From JAAFHB01 sp038236995 (GTDB taxonomy: Bacteria; Bacteroidota; Bacteroidia; Bacteroidales; Prolixibacteraceae), in contig JBBRZE010000006.1 in NCBI GenBank assembly GCA_038236995.1, positions 32,279-96,278 of the forward strand: 64,000 nt of DNA, written 5' to 3'. The notes beneath the pieces were generated by a model, which made no database searches, had not been told where the DNA came from, and worked only from the letters and a program-made list of their open reading frames with translations. The translations under genes and the position numbers were made by a program. Below are positions 9,159 through 19,400 of this stretch, piece after piece (the stretch's first letter is position 1; the number at the start of each line of letters is the position of its first letter).

Positions 9159-9659
9159 TTACTTGTGTTGACGGATGCCCGCAATATTTGTATTCACGAT
9201 GGCGGCCCATTTTTCAGTGAGCGGAAGTTCACCATTCAGAAATAAATTATCGCGGTTCGTGTTGTAAAACTCCAGGAGGATGTCCGCAACTTTAGCGTCC
9301 GGAGAAGTCAACGCCAACTCGAGTTTGTCAATAACATTGTGATTACTGTCGTTATTGGTTACAACTCTGCTTGAATTGATCACCCGGCATTTTTGAATTC
9401 CCTGCAAATCAATCACATTAGTGATTGCAATCTCTGCGGTTTTCCGGATGAAGAACAGTTTGTGCGCCGCGTTGTCGATACCGATCAACGTATTGTTCCA
9501 AAGATCGTATTCCGAAATTTTGCAATTGCTCTTTTCTGCAAGGTCAGAAAGTGTTTGTACAAACTGTTTTTTCTTGTTTTTCTTGTTATTGTTTACGATT
9601 ACAACAGCCAAAACGATGATGATCAGGATTACTAATCCGAATATTACTCCAAAATCCAT
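9159..9659 (-). CDS. Membrane-anchored protein of unknown function
   Basis: A 166-residue protein with one N-terminal transmembrane helix (about 5-24) followed by a lysine-rich stop-transfer segment (NNNKKNKKKQ), so the rest should face the cytoplasm. The soluble part contains SDLAEKSNCKISEYDLWNNTLIGIDNAAHKLFFIRK and a second basic-to-hydrophobic strand region, giving an alpha/beta impression. I recognise no catalytic motif. Similar anchored proteins of this length are common hypotheticals in Bacteroidota. It is convergent with the YbjQ gene and shares its terminator. Confidence 0.72.
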   Translation of the reverse strand: MDFGVIFGLVILIIIVLAVVIVNNNKKNKKKQFVQTLSDLAEKSNCKISEYDLWNNTLIGIDNAAHKLFFIRKTAEIAITNVIDLQGIQKCRVINSSRVVTNNDSNHNVIDKLELALTSPDAKVADILLEFYNTNRDNLFLNGELPLTEKWAAIVNTNIAGIRQHK

Positions 9660-9788
9660 TTTAATATTTTTTTATTGTAAAACATGACATACCGCAAGAC
9701 CCGACAACGAATTGTCATTTAAGTCGTGCAATAAATTAATTGAAAATGTCGTGCATTGAAAGCAGGACAATTGATTTACAACGGGAGT

Positions 9789-10166
9789 TTACCAAAAAGA
9801 ATGGAAGGGGAAAACAATGTCGGCCGGTTGAAGCCGGATGACCACATTCGCGGTGAATAAAATATATTCAGACCAGGTATTTACAAGGTACACTTCAGCC
9901 GCTTTCCGATGCGACTGGTAATCATTCGGGTGATTTTTAAACGAAAACGTCGGCAAGTTCCGATGGCCGATCACTATATTCTCCGTCTTTGTGGTGATCG
10001 TGAAGTTATCGACACCAACTATCGGGGAATAACCATCTTCTCTTGACGAATGGTTGTGCTGAAAGGGGGAAACCTGCACGAAGATGCCCGAACTGTAAGT
10101 GCTTGCCATAAAGCAATACAGTACGAAGATCTGAAACAATATATTTATCTTATAAAACTTCTTCAC
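9789..10166 (-). CDS. Small exported protein of unknown function
   Basis: About 125 residues if translation starts at GTG 10166. The frame extends to a TTG at 10181, but that codon overlaps a -7 promoter-like TATTTTTG (10171-10178) and is unlikely. The N-terminus (KKFYKINILFQIFVLYCFMAS) is a plausible signal peptide. The remainder is rich in His, Asn and aromatic residues (SPFQHNHSSREDGYSP, GHRNLPTFSFKNHPNDYQSHRKAAEVYLV) and has no recognised domain. With the promoter as drawn, the leader would be nearly absent, so MAST at 10109 is an alternative start. It is probably a real gene because it has a promoter and a coherent composition, but no family is assigned. Confidence 0.5.
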   Translation of the reverse strand: MKKFYKINILFQIFVLYCFMASTYSSGIFVQVSPFQHNHSSREDGYSPIVGVDNFTITTKTENIVIGHRNLPTFSFKNHPNDYQSHRKAAEVYLVNTWSEYILFTANVVIRLQPADIVFPFHSFW

Positions 10167-10170
10167 GATG

Positions 10171-10199
10171 CAAAAATACAATGTTTAGCAGAATTTCAA
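10171..10199 (-). promoter_or_regulatory. Putative promoter of the small exported protein gene
   Basis: Read on the minus strand: TTG (10199-10197), 18 nt spacer, TATTTTTG (10178-10171), matching the Bacteroidota -33/-7 pattern. Confidence 0.45.
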
Positions 10200-10301
10200 C
10201 ACCTCTACGCACTGCTATGTAACAACTTCATTCTGCAAGGTAACCGCTTCAAGGATTTGTAACCGCCTGAAGGGCTATTGATAATTTAAGAATTTGATGG
10301 C

Positions 10302-10357
10302 TTCCGCTATTACGAAGATGTTTTCCGGCATCCGAAAAAAGCCTCGTAATAGCGGAA
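10302..10357. repeat. Inverted repeat at the edge of the 21-bp array
   Basis: TTCCGCTATTACGA (10302-10315) and its exact reverse complement TCGTAATAGCGGAA (10344-10357) flank a 28-nt spacer. The right arm is the first unit of the tandem array, so the left arm is an inverted array copy, and the transcript could form a long stem. Confidence 0.8.
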
Positions 10358-10553
10358 AGCTACTTCGTAGTGGCTACAGATATCTTCGTAACCGATGAAA
10401 ACAGCTTCGTAACGGCAACAAATATTTTCGTAATGGCGTAACGATTCTTCGTAACGGCTACAAACATCTTCGTAATTGATGAAAACAGCTTCGTAATGGC
10501 GGAACGATTCTTCGTAAGGGAAGAACAGATTTTCGTTATCAGGCAAGAAATCT
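10344..10553. repeat. Tandem array, 10 units of exactly 21 bp
   Basis: The core tTCGTAA recurs at 10344, 10365, 10386, 10407, 10428, 10449, 10470, 10491, 10512 and 10533, every 21 bp without an indel. Within units two alternating variable parts (GGCTACAAACAT-like and TGATGAAAACAG-like) suggest a 42/63-bp higher-order pattern. Because 21 is a multiple of 3, one minus-strand frame stays open through the array as degenerate YExxxxx heptads. That frame starts only at a TTG (10630) and is not called as a gene. The whole gene-free stretch 10182-10754 contains only this array, its inverted arm and AT-rich DNA before the next gene. Confidence 0.92.
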
Positions 10554-10754
10554 CCGGCAAGAAGTTGGTTAACTTCTCTGAAGGAATAAATTGCTTCGGA
10601 ATAGTATATAATATGCTTGTTATGAAGCAAATAAATATTTATTAAAAATATTTGAACATATTCGACTAAAGTTCATCTTTTATCCTTAAATTTACTACCA
10701 TTATGCTTCCTTAATAGCAGTTAACGGATTTTAATACCCTAAAAGTTAATCATT

Positions 10755-11474
10755 ATGAAACATCCCGATGAAGTACTGCGCCTTTTCAACAAATCTGATG
10801 ACGAAATGCTGCAGCAGGCTGATTTAAAACTTGCCTCGTTCATTAAGAACAAGAGCGCATTTGTAGCTCGGTTCCCTCAATTGGCCGACCCTTATGCAAC
10901 AGATTGGTCCGATGCCATCAAAGCAGCCAGGATCATTCTTCCTGACTATTCTTCGGTCGCAGAGCAGACCAAAGAGAGCGATGAACTTGAAATATTGATG
11001 AATGAGGGACGTAACATTTTCCAAATGCTGATGCTCTACACACAGCTTGCGTTCCCCAACCACGTGATTGCATTTAGGTCGATGGGGCAGTCGCAGTACG
11101 AATCGTCCAGCAGAAATCATCTGAAGTTACCCGTCCTGCTCCGAAAGGCCTGCACAGAGGCATCGAAGCCCGAATACAAAGCGGCTTTGATGGACAAAGG
11201 GATGACAGAGTTGGAAATTGACACACTGAATATCCTTGCAGACAAAATTGTGAAACAGGATTTAGCGCTACAGAATGCAATAAAAGATCGTTCGCTCGAC
11301 GCAAACGAACGCATCATTACATTGAATACGGTGTGGGAAAAGATGGGGTTGGTTTGCAAGTGTGCCAAATTGGTCTTTCAGAAAGATGCCACCCGTTATG
11401 CATTGTTTCTCCTTTCTGATAGTGAAAACAAAAAAAACGGCAAAAACCCGCCTCCTCCGGGTGGATCCAATTAA
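10755..11474 (+). CDS. Orphan helical protein of unknown function beside repeat arrays
   Basis: A 239-residue soluble protein with no signal peptide or membrane segment. It looks largely alpha-helical (DEMLQQADLKLASFIKNKSAFVARFPQL; EYKAALMDKGMTELEIDTLNILADKIVKQ; LDANERIITLNTVWEKMGLVCKCAKLVF). It ends in a low-complexity tail (NKKNGKNPPPPGGSN), possibly a flexible linker or surface tag. I do not recognise a named domain. Its setting is unusual: a 21-bp tandem array with an inverted terminal copy lies upstream (10302-10553), and a 12-bp-arm palindrome followed by ~21-bp spaced cttgtc repeats starts 25 bp after its stop. ATG at 10755 is the only sensible start. Confidence 0.78.
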   Translation: MKHPDEVLRLFNKSDDEMLQQADLKLASFIKNKSAFVARFPQLADPYATDWSDAIKAARIILPDYSSVAEQTKESDELEILMNEGRNIFQMLMLYTQLAFPNHVIAFRSMGQSQYESSSRNHLKLPVLLRKACTEASKPEYKAALMDKGMTELEIDTLNILADKIVKQDLALQNAIKDRSLDANERIITLNTVWEKMGLVCKCAKLVFQKDATRYALFLLSDSENKKNGKNPPPPGGSN

Positions 11475-11498
11475 AAAACCGGGATGTTTTCTGGTGTT

Positions 11499-11526
11499 GA
11501 ATAGACAAGGTATGCCTTGTCTATTC
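11499..11526. repeat. Perfect palindrome (12-bp arms), REP-like
   Basis: Arms GAATAGACAAGG and CCTTGTCTATTC enclose a 4-nt loop (TATG). It sits 25 bp after the stop at 11474 and can terminate that gene, although no T-run follows. The gacaagg...ccttgtc core resembles palindromic repeats I remember as common in Bacteroidota, but no RAYT transposase is present in the window. Confidence 0.8.
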
Positions 11527-11610
11527 AATATATATGTCTTGTCACTGCAATTATGGGCCTTCTCACGTCAATTTATACCTTGTCACAACACAAAGCCTTG
11601 TCTCTTTCCC
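11515..11610. repeat. Degenerate ~21-bp repeat tract (cttgtc motif)
   Basis: The hexamer CTTGTC (one copy CTTCTC) occurs at 11516, 11538, 11559, 11579 and 11597, spaced 22, 21, 20 and 18 bp, with loosely similar AT-rich filler. It begins inside the right arm of the palindrome. Confidence 0.55.
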
Positions 11611-11631
11611 AAAGCAAAATACGTTTTCTGA

Positions 11632-12165
11632 TTAAGCATTTAGGACCAACGATTCAACCTTGCTATTTAATTCATTTTTTAATCTCTTGCCTTTTTGTGT
11701 ATATCCTGCAAAAGGGAAACTCACAACTGAAACCGTATTGATTGAAGTGTCATACTCAACGTAACTTCCAACTCCCCAGTCGAAGAGCGAATCTTTTGTT
11801 CTGAATTTAATAATATGGAGTTCATTATCGACGTAGGTCAGGATCCAGTTTTGATTGATCTTGTTTTGTAATTCTGAAAATGAAAAGTTTTTCTTAGTTG
11901 GTGTAATAAAACTTTCCTGCCTGTCGGTGTAATAAGGAACTTTGAGATCTTTGGATTCAATGTATCTCACTCTTGGTCCAACAGAAAAATAGAGTCCGCC
12001 ACCTACGGCACCTGAAAATAAGGCCGCCATAACCAGTCCAAGAAAGGCGACATTAATAAAACCAGGATCAGTGATATGCGTTCCGTTGAACATTAAACGA
12101 AGGGCAATATACCCAATCCAGTAGATGAAAAACAAAATAACGAGGTACTTTTGAATAAATTTCAT
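11632..12165 (-). CDS. Membrane protein of unknown function
   Basis: A 177-residue protein with two N-terminal transmembrane helices (about 7-27 and 38-60, the latter Gly/Ala-rich, LVMAALFSGAVGGGLYF), then a soluble C-terminal part. The soluble part has several short beta-strands (NWILTYVDNELHIIKFRTKDSLFDWGVGSYVEYD and INTVSVVSFPFAG) and ends with a basic segment and LNSKVESLVLNA. This 'two helices plus small beta domain' layout is common among uncharacterised Bacteroidota proteins. The ATG at 12165 is the natural start. It is followed upstream, 56 bp away, by another small membrane gene on the same strand, so the two probably form an operon. Confidence 0.72.
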   Translation of the reverse strand: MKFIQKYLVILFFIYWIGYIALRLMFNGTHITDPGFINVAFLGLVMAALFSGAVGGGLYFSVGPRVRYIESKDLKVPYYTDRQESFITPTKKNFSFSELQNKINQNWILTYVDNELHIIKFRTKDSLFDWGVGSYVEYDTSINTVSVVSFPFAGYTQKGKRLKNELNSKVESLVLNA

Positions 12166-12221
12166 TGCTTTTGAGTTTTAGAGTGATGAGTTGATGAAGA
12201 ATCAAAATGCTGAACTGCTGA

Positions 12222-12614
12222 TTATTCCATGTTAATTTTTTTTAGAAGTTTAAGCAGATATATTTTATTTTCAAGATTTACTTTTATCTTATAATTTCTG
12301 TAAGTATTTACCAGAAATACAATGGTAAACAGTACCATTAACCCTCCGTTATTCAGCTTCAAATTCCAATTTAAAAAACCATTATTTATTAAAACAGTTA
12401 ATAACGAAAAAACAATTGATAGAACTGAGAATGGAATTGCGATTGCTATGCTATATTTGAACGTTCTGGTTACTCTACTTAGGATTTGCTCAAGCAAGTC
12501 AGTATCATTTGATAAAACACCGTATATCCAGATTTTACCCCAATAATTCTTAAACGAATGATTGGTGATATCAACCTGATCTTTAATGACTATTTTTATT
12601 TCGGCTGAATTCAT
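12222..12614 (-). CDS. Small membrane protein of unknown function
   Basis: A 130-residue protein. The N-terminal ~50 residues are soluble and polar, with KIVIKDQVDITNHSFKNYWGKIW. Two transmembrane helices follow (about 55-78 and 90-107), and the protein ends in a basic helical tail (NYKIKVNLENKIYLLKLLKKINME). No catalytic motif is visible. It is probably co-transcribed with the membrane protein gene downstream at 11632-12165. A protein with a broadly similar plan (soluble N-terminus, then two helices) is encoded at 60774-61226, but I see no clear sequence identity between them. Confidence 0.68.
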   Translation of the reverse strand: MNSAEIKIVIKDQVDITNHSFKNYWGKIWIYGVLSNDTDLLEQILSRVTRTFKYSIAIAIPFSVLSIVFSLLTVLINNGFLNWNLKLNNGGLMVLFTIVFLVNTYRNYKIKVNLENKIYLLKLLKKINME

Positions 12615-12885
12615 ACTAATTCCGGTTGCACTAAGCTATAATAATGTTATATTCTATCGCAACATAACCTGAAACAAACGAGAATTATTCCAGTGAATTT
12701 CCGTTACTTTTGATGTCTTTCAAAATATCGGATTGTAATTCAGGCACGTCAGGTATTAGAGCGAAATGGGGCACAAGATAAATACTTAAAAATTAAAAAA
12801 CAATATGTTGGAAGATTTTTTTTATAAAAAATTGTATGATGAATGCTATCCTTAGAAAAAGCATAGAATTGCATCCTTCTTTTTA

Positions 12886-13437
12886 TCAGATATCCTGATA
12901 GATATCCAACATCATATCCTCATTCCAGCCATTGTATTCAAACCTGCCTAGCCGTTTAAAACCGTTTTTCAGGTAAAAGCCGATCGCTTTTTCGTTATCA
13001 CATTGAACACCGCCCCACAATATAATTCGTTTGATCCCTTTCGATTTCAGATCTGAAAGCAGATATTGAAACAAGGCATTCCCAACACCATAACTTTGCC
13101 ATAGGTCTGCTACTGAGGGTGCATAGGTGCAATCGGTGTAAAGATTCAACTTCAGTCCGTACGATTCCAGCCGAAAACGATCGTGTTGTAAACAGCCAAT
13201 TTTCAGGACAGAATAAGCGATAATTTCCTTTGTAAGGTTATCCAATGCGATATATCCCCAATGTTCGTCTGCTAGCTTATAGAAGTCAATGACCGCCGGT
13301 TTGTCAAACCCATGAGGTCCAAAACGGCTTTTCGTAACAGTACTCAGACGTTGCAGATAACCGCATAAGTGATCGATATTGTTGCTGCTTAGCCTGCAAA
13401 AGTAAACCTGTTTATTATTTTTCGCTTCAATGATCAT
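12886..13437 (-). CDS. GNAT family N-acetyltransferase
   Basis: A 183-residue protein of the GCN5-related acetyltransferase superfamily, which transfers acetyl from acetyl-CoA to an amine. The acetyl-CoA-binding part is in VADLWQSYGVGNALFQYLLSDLKSKGIKRIILWGGVQCDNEKAIGFYLKNGFKRLGRFEYNG, where the usual RGxGxG/A loop appears in the variant form QSYGVGNAL. The C-terminal 'NxxAixFYxKxGF' signature is intact. An N-terminal KNGF-like substrate half contains WGYIALDNLTKEIIAYSVLKIG. The substrate is unknown. It lies 56 bp downstream of the giant T9SS gene on the same strand. Confidence 0.88.
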   Translation of the reverse strand: MIIEAKNNKQVYFCRLSSNNIDHLCGYLQRLSTVTKSRFGPHGFDKPAVIDFYKLADEHWGYIALDNLTKEIIAYSVLKIGCLQHDRFRLESYGLKLNLYTDCTYAPSVADLWQSYGVGNALFQYLLSDLKSKGIKRIILWGGVQCDNEKAIGFYLKNGFKRLGRFEYNGWNEDMMLDIYQDI

Positions 13438-13493
13438 CAGAATCCTCCTAATTAATGAATCGTCACTACCGTGAAGGACATATCCCTGTCTTA

Positions 13494-16400
13494 TTACCGG
13501 ATGATCAGTTTCACCGATTTCTTCACATTCTTATCAACGATCGAAAGAATATATACGCCGGCGGCATATCTTGAAACATCCAGTTGATTCTGAACCTGGT
13601 TTTCGGCCTTAAAATTAGCCAACAATTTACCATTCACAGAATAGAGAAAGAATTGTGCATCTGCACCCACTTCGCCGTTCACATAGACCGTTTGGCCGGT
13701 CATATAGACTTTAAAAGACGTTTCTTCCAACGTAGGATCGCTGCTGATTAAATCTGAAGTATGAAGGAAGAAACGGCCTGTTCCTTTCGCATCCGCGCTC
13801 ACATTCGCAGTATATTTGGCATCTTTGAGATCGAGTCTCGTAAATCGATGGGTGACCCTGTCCTCGAGTAATGCCTGGCATCCTGCCGGAAGATTAACCG
13901 ACTCAGCTGTAAAAGTAATTTCACCGCCCGATTTACAATCAATTCCAATGGGTATTTCATACTGATCGAAATCCTGATCAGGCAGACATTGCAGCGTGAT
14001 ATCAATTCCTTCGTCTTCAACTAATCTTGAATAGAGTGAAAAGTCAGGATTTGCCTTCATCATACCCGCATCATATCCCGGATCAAGCCCTTTCGTCGTA
14101 TTTGGAATGAACTTGATCTCCGTTGAACTTGAACTGGTCTTTTGGGAAGCAATAATTTTAAGCGAAGGCCATTCGAGGTCCGCATCTTTGAACGTTAATC
14201 CGGCAGATGGCTTTTGCATTGTTTTGGTGAAACTAACATTCCCTCCTCCAACGACCGATTTGACGAAAAATCCCTGGGCTGTCTGCACACTCGAAATGGA
14301 GGTGGCATTGTTGATCACGATATATTCCGGAGTTGTTTTGGTGGTTGTAATATTGTTGGTATCCCAGACATAAACAGCGACAAACCCCGGATCAAGCACA
14401 CTTGAATTAGCCGGATTTAAAAAGCCGTCATTGTTAATATTTCTAATATTTAAGGCTGAAGTGAACGGATTTCCGATACAATTCCATCCGTTATCATTTG
14501 CTGCTGTCGTCCTCGTTAAAGTTACATTCACCGTATTCGGATTTGGAATTCCGGTTGCATCTACGAAATGCGTGCCTTGTGCATCTGTATAAGTGCGGAT
14601 ACTAAATCCTTTCCCGCCCCCGATACTTCCTGCTGTTGTACTTGAAGATGCATAAACCATATACGGATTCCACAAATCAGTCACCGTATTATAACTGCGC
14701 ATACCCGCTCCAATAATCGTATTTGGCGTTACAGTGGTATTGTATAAATCAGGAATTTCGGGATTATATTTTAAAAATTCATGAATCGACTGATCTTTAA
14801 TCGGTGAAGAATAAAGGTGCCAATTAGGACTATTGGACATAAACCGTTCAACCTTAACCGTTCCGGTTCCGGTAAACAAGTCGCTGTGAATAAAAGATCC
14901 TGTTGAAGTTGCATTCGATTTCAATACCAAACAGGACCAATAATCGATCCGGGTGGGATAAACGGCAGGTAAAGGAGCCCGATAATCGAGGTTTGTATAA
15001 TTATCGACGGTAAGAAGCGCACCCGGAGGTACTGTAAGTACCCCTTTGGTAATTGTAAGATCATGGGGAACCGTAATGGAAGAAGTACCTGACAATGTAA
15101 CGCCGGATGCATTATCAATGATCAGGTTATAAATCTTATCTGAAAGAAAACGATTGCTTTCAATGGTCTGCGCCGAAGTTCCGGCATATACAACAGTAGG
15201 TGTCGTAGCATTTGCATCCAGCCGGCCGGAATTTGCTGTAATTGTATGCAGTAGTCGCATGGTTCCAAACAGCGTTACATTGTTGGCATTCGCCAATGTC
15301 AGGTCATAGACCTCACTGTTATAAAATGTTCCGGCAGGTATTACCTGGGAGGAAACACCTGCAAGCTCAATGTTTGAATTGATTGACGAAGCATCTACTT
15401 GTGCATTGTTCGTAAAGTAGAAATCTCCCTTAACGGTAAGTTTGTGGCCGTTGGTTACCATCCGGTAAGTTGCCTGAGCATTTATAATGTCGGTTACCGA
15501 CCGATCCTGGTCAAGCTGACAATGTCTGAGCGGAGCATCATCGAAAACGATATCGGCATCCACAGGAGGGACTACAGTTCCTGTCCAGTTACCTGAATTG
15601 CTCCAGTCATTACTTATGGTTCCTTTCCATTTGTTTAGATTCGACTCCCATGCTCCCATGCCAGGCGTTAACCCTCGCGACCCCGAACCATAATCGACAA
15701 CTATCCCAGTTCCATTAACACCGGTTAAACCTGCCTTAATTTTAAAATCGGCGGCAGCCACTGGTACAGCCCGGTAAAAGATTGGGTTGGTATTTGCACT
15801 GTTGACATCCTGACCTGTTACAATGGGGAGTGCAGTTTTATTTACGCCGTAAAAACCCATTATACTTCCGGGACCGGAAGTGAAATAGTCGTTAAAATTA
15901 TTTGTGAGCGTTCCACCTGGTGCAGCGAAATAAATCGCAAAATGGGAACTGGTACCTGCACTTCTATACCTGGAATTGTAAAAGATATTATTGCGGTAAT
16001 TGCGTGTTCCATTTGCAGCAGCGCAGTAAAACGCATATGAATTAATGGCCCCTCCGGTAACCACACCCTTGATATAAATCGTATTAAAATAGAAATTACT
16101 GGTTTGTGCAGCCGCACCGGTATCGTATACACCGTAAATCAGGTTTTGATTGTTACTTCCTAAACTGACAATATTATTTGAATAGGTGGTGTTTCCTGAA
16201 ATAACCTGTATGCCAGCTAAACCGGCACCTGATGTACCTGCCGTAGACAGACTATGAATAAAGTTTTTAGAAACATCATTGTTGACAGTATTACTTCCTT
16301 CATAATAGATGCCAGTTACCCTGCCTGCAAACGTCGGGAATGTATTCGATAAATTGTAGATCGTATTACCCGTGATGGTTCTTGTACCATTTGTTCCGGT

Positions 16401-19400
16401 CAGCGCGATTCCAATGACTGATGCATTGTTATTAGACGCCGTATTGGCATTGGCAACCGATAAATTGTGAATGATATTATTCGATATCGTATTTGTTCCA
16501 AAAACAGAGACGATGCCATTGATGCAACCCGTTGTACCAACAATTGAATTGGAAGTTGCATTGTTTAAATTGGCAATCGTATTGCCGCTGATCGTGATCG
16601 TACCGGTACCAGCGTTATAAATTCCGTAAACGCTTTGTGCGTATCCTGTACTTGCAGAAATGGAATTGATACTATTGGTCGTCGAAGCACTTCCAATTGT
16701 ATTGTTGCTGATCGCAGTAGTTCCCGCAGTTGCAGTTTTATTGATCCCGTAGAAATTAGTGGCGTTTGCACTGGTATTGGCGGCCACGATAGCGCCAATA
16801 ATATTGTTTTGACAATCCACATTTCCTGAACTTGCAATATTAATTCCAACCACATTTGTCGCAGTTACTCCACCGGTAACCGTAATTGAACCCGTGCCGG
16901 TCGCTGCCCCAATCGTATTACCGGCTGTAGTGCCAACATTCACTTTACCTGCTGTAATATTTATGCCCGACCATGCAGCAGCTCCAGAATTGCCCCAAAC
17001 CATATTTTTGATGGTATTGTTTTGAATACTGCTCACTGTCGCTGTTCCGACATTTACATTTATTGCAGTAAATGCACTATTGGCAGAAGCTGTTTTTGTC
17101 CAGGCAGTACCTCCACATGAAGACGATGATCCGCCAATGAAATTTCCGGATACCGTGAAGTTTACGCCAGCAGGATTGTTAATATTTATCACATTGTAAG
17201 CAACACCAGCCGTTGGGGCAAACGAAGTTGTTTCGTAAAAACTATTTCCCTGAATGGTCTCTCCGGTCGTAAAACTTCCCAGGTTAATTCCGGTTGAAGC
17301 CACTCCCCTGTTCAGAAAATTATAAATTTTATTATTGCTAAACGTGTTCCCGCTATTCTCTTTGGCTGATGTTCCAATAGAACAGATCGCGTTAACCGGT
17401 CTGTTGGCATCCGATGCATTTGTGATTAAATTGTTGTCAATTGTATTAGCATCATTTCCGGTTGTTCCGCTGGTTGTACTAATAAATACAACGCCGGCAT
17501 TCGCATCGGTCGAAGCCCCCTTTATATTACAGTATTTTAAGGTATTATTGGTAGCATCGTTGATGAATCGGAAGGTCGAGGTTCCAGCTGTACCTGAAGA
17601 GCTTGTATTTGTAAAAGTCATTGCAGAAATTGTTCCTGTTCCGTCTTTCCGTCCGTCGAAGGTTACATGATCGCTGCCATTCAAATCCACCAAAGGCGCA
17701 GCCAGCGAACCTGTAACTGTAACTCCGATCCGGCCCGGAATAATCAGTAGATTCGAGTAACTCGAGAGTCCGGTACCACTGGCATTCAGTACAGCAGGGA
17801 AAGGCTCAATTGTATTCCCTCTGAATCTTATCGTCAGATCGCCCGTCCATGTTCCGTCATTAATTTTATCGAAAGCATCTTTTAAGGTTGTATAACCTTC
17901 CCGAAAGGTTGTACCATTCCAAACCTCAACAGGATTGGAGAAATATTCCCACGCACCCATCGTAGGTGATGTCGTACTCCTAACTATTTCATTGTAATCG
18001 TCCACAATACCTGTACCTGAAACCCCCGGTAATCCAACCTGTGTCTGGTAATCTGTCGGAAGTGTACCTCCCAGGTTTACAAGAAGCGGATCAACTTCAA
18101 GGCTATTGGCATCAAAACCGGTTCCTGTTTTCCATGCTGCCAATGTTGCATAAGGAGTAGCACCAACAAGACCAAATTGCTGTGAAAATTTATAATCATT
18201 GTAATCAACTGATGTATTTGCTTTGCTCTGAAGATAAATGGCATAATGGGAAATGACATTGTTACTGTTGGTCCGTCCATTCCACAAAATATTGTTCTTT
18301 ATTACGGCCGAAGTAGGAGTTGCATTTAAGGATCTGAATGCATAGGTATTTGATGAACCTGTTGCAGCAATACCTGACAAATACAAAGTATTGTGATAAA
18401 TTTGAATTGCATTGTTGCTGTTCGTCCACATTGCCCACATCGAACACCCGGTGTTAATCGTATTTCCCAAAAAGACGATATTATTTGCTGCAGTGAAAGC
18501 ACCTCCATAAAGTGAAATCCCATGCAGATAAGCCTGGTCAGTAGAACTGATATAAAAGGAGTGAACGAAGTTTCGGGAGATTGCATTGGTTCCAGTCGCA
18601 GGACCCCAATAAAAGATCCCATACATTTCCAACTTTACATTTGAAGTGTTTGTCAAATTATATACTGCATTCCCTGTAATGTTTTGTGTAGTTCCATTCG
18701 CATCACTAAGTTGAGATATACCAATCAGTGAAGTATTTGCATAGTTAGCACCATTGGCAGCCCCACCAGATTTTAAATGGTGAACTTCATTATCGCGGAT
18801 CTCATTTGATCCCGCAACAGTAAGAATTCCCCTGACACTTGAAGCCAGAGCAGTTTCGGTTGTACTGTTGGTGATATTGGCAATTGTATTTCCTGAAATT
18901 GTTGTATTCCCGGTTCCTGCTGAATAAATAGCGTATAGTAGTTGTGAGTTTCCGGTGGCAGGTGAACCAGTATTTATACTATTAGCCGATGTTTTACTCC
19001 CAATAATATTATCTGATATGGTTGTTGTTCCATCAGAAGCTGTTTTGTAAATACCATAAAGGTTTATTGCGTTCGTATTTGCGTTTGCAGTTGTAATTGA
19101 TCCGATGGAATTGTTTTTACAATCCACATTATTAGCACTTGAAATATAAATTCCATAAACATTACAGTTTCCAACAGTTCCTGTGACAGTAATAGAACCA
19201 TTTCCTGTGTCAGAACCAATCGTATTTCCCGCAACGGTTCCTAGATTAAGCGTTCCGGCCACAGCGTTGATAGCTCTGAAAGGCGAGGCATTTGAACTCC
19301 GAAAGCTAATATTGCTGATAACATTCCCCTGAATTGACGAGGCAGTGGTTGTCCCTACTCTTATCTGTATCGCGTCAAGCGTAAGTGGCCGGCTAGTTCC

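Noticed and set aside
10310..10630. Open frame of 106 codons encoding YE-heptads
   Set aside because: Starts only at TTG and lies entirely in the 21-bp array; reported as a repeat by-product.
11517..11741. Short frame downstream of the orphan gene
   Set aside because: Runs through the palindrome/cttgtc repeat tract and overlaps the end of the gene on the other strand.
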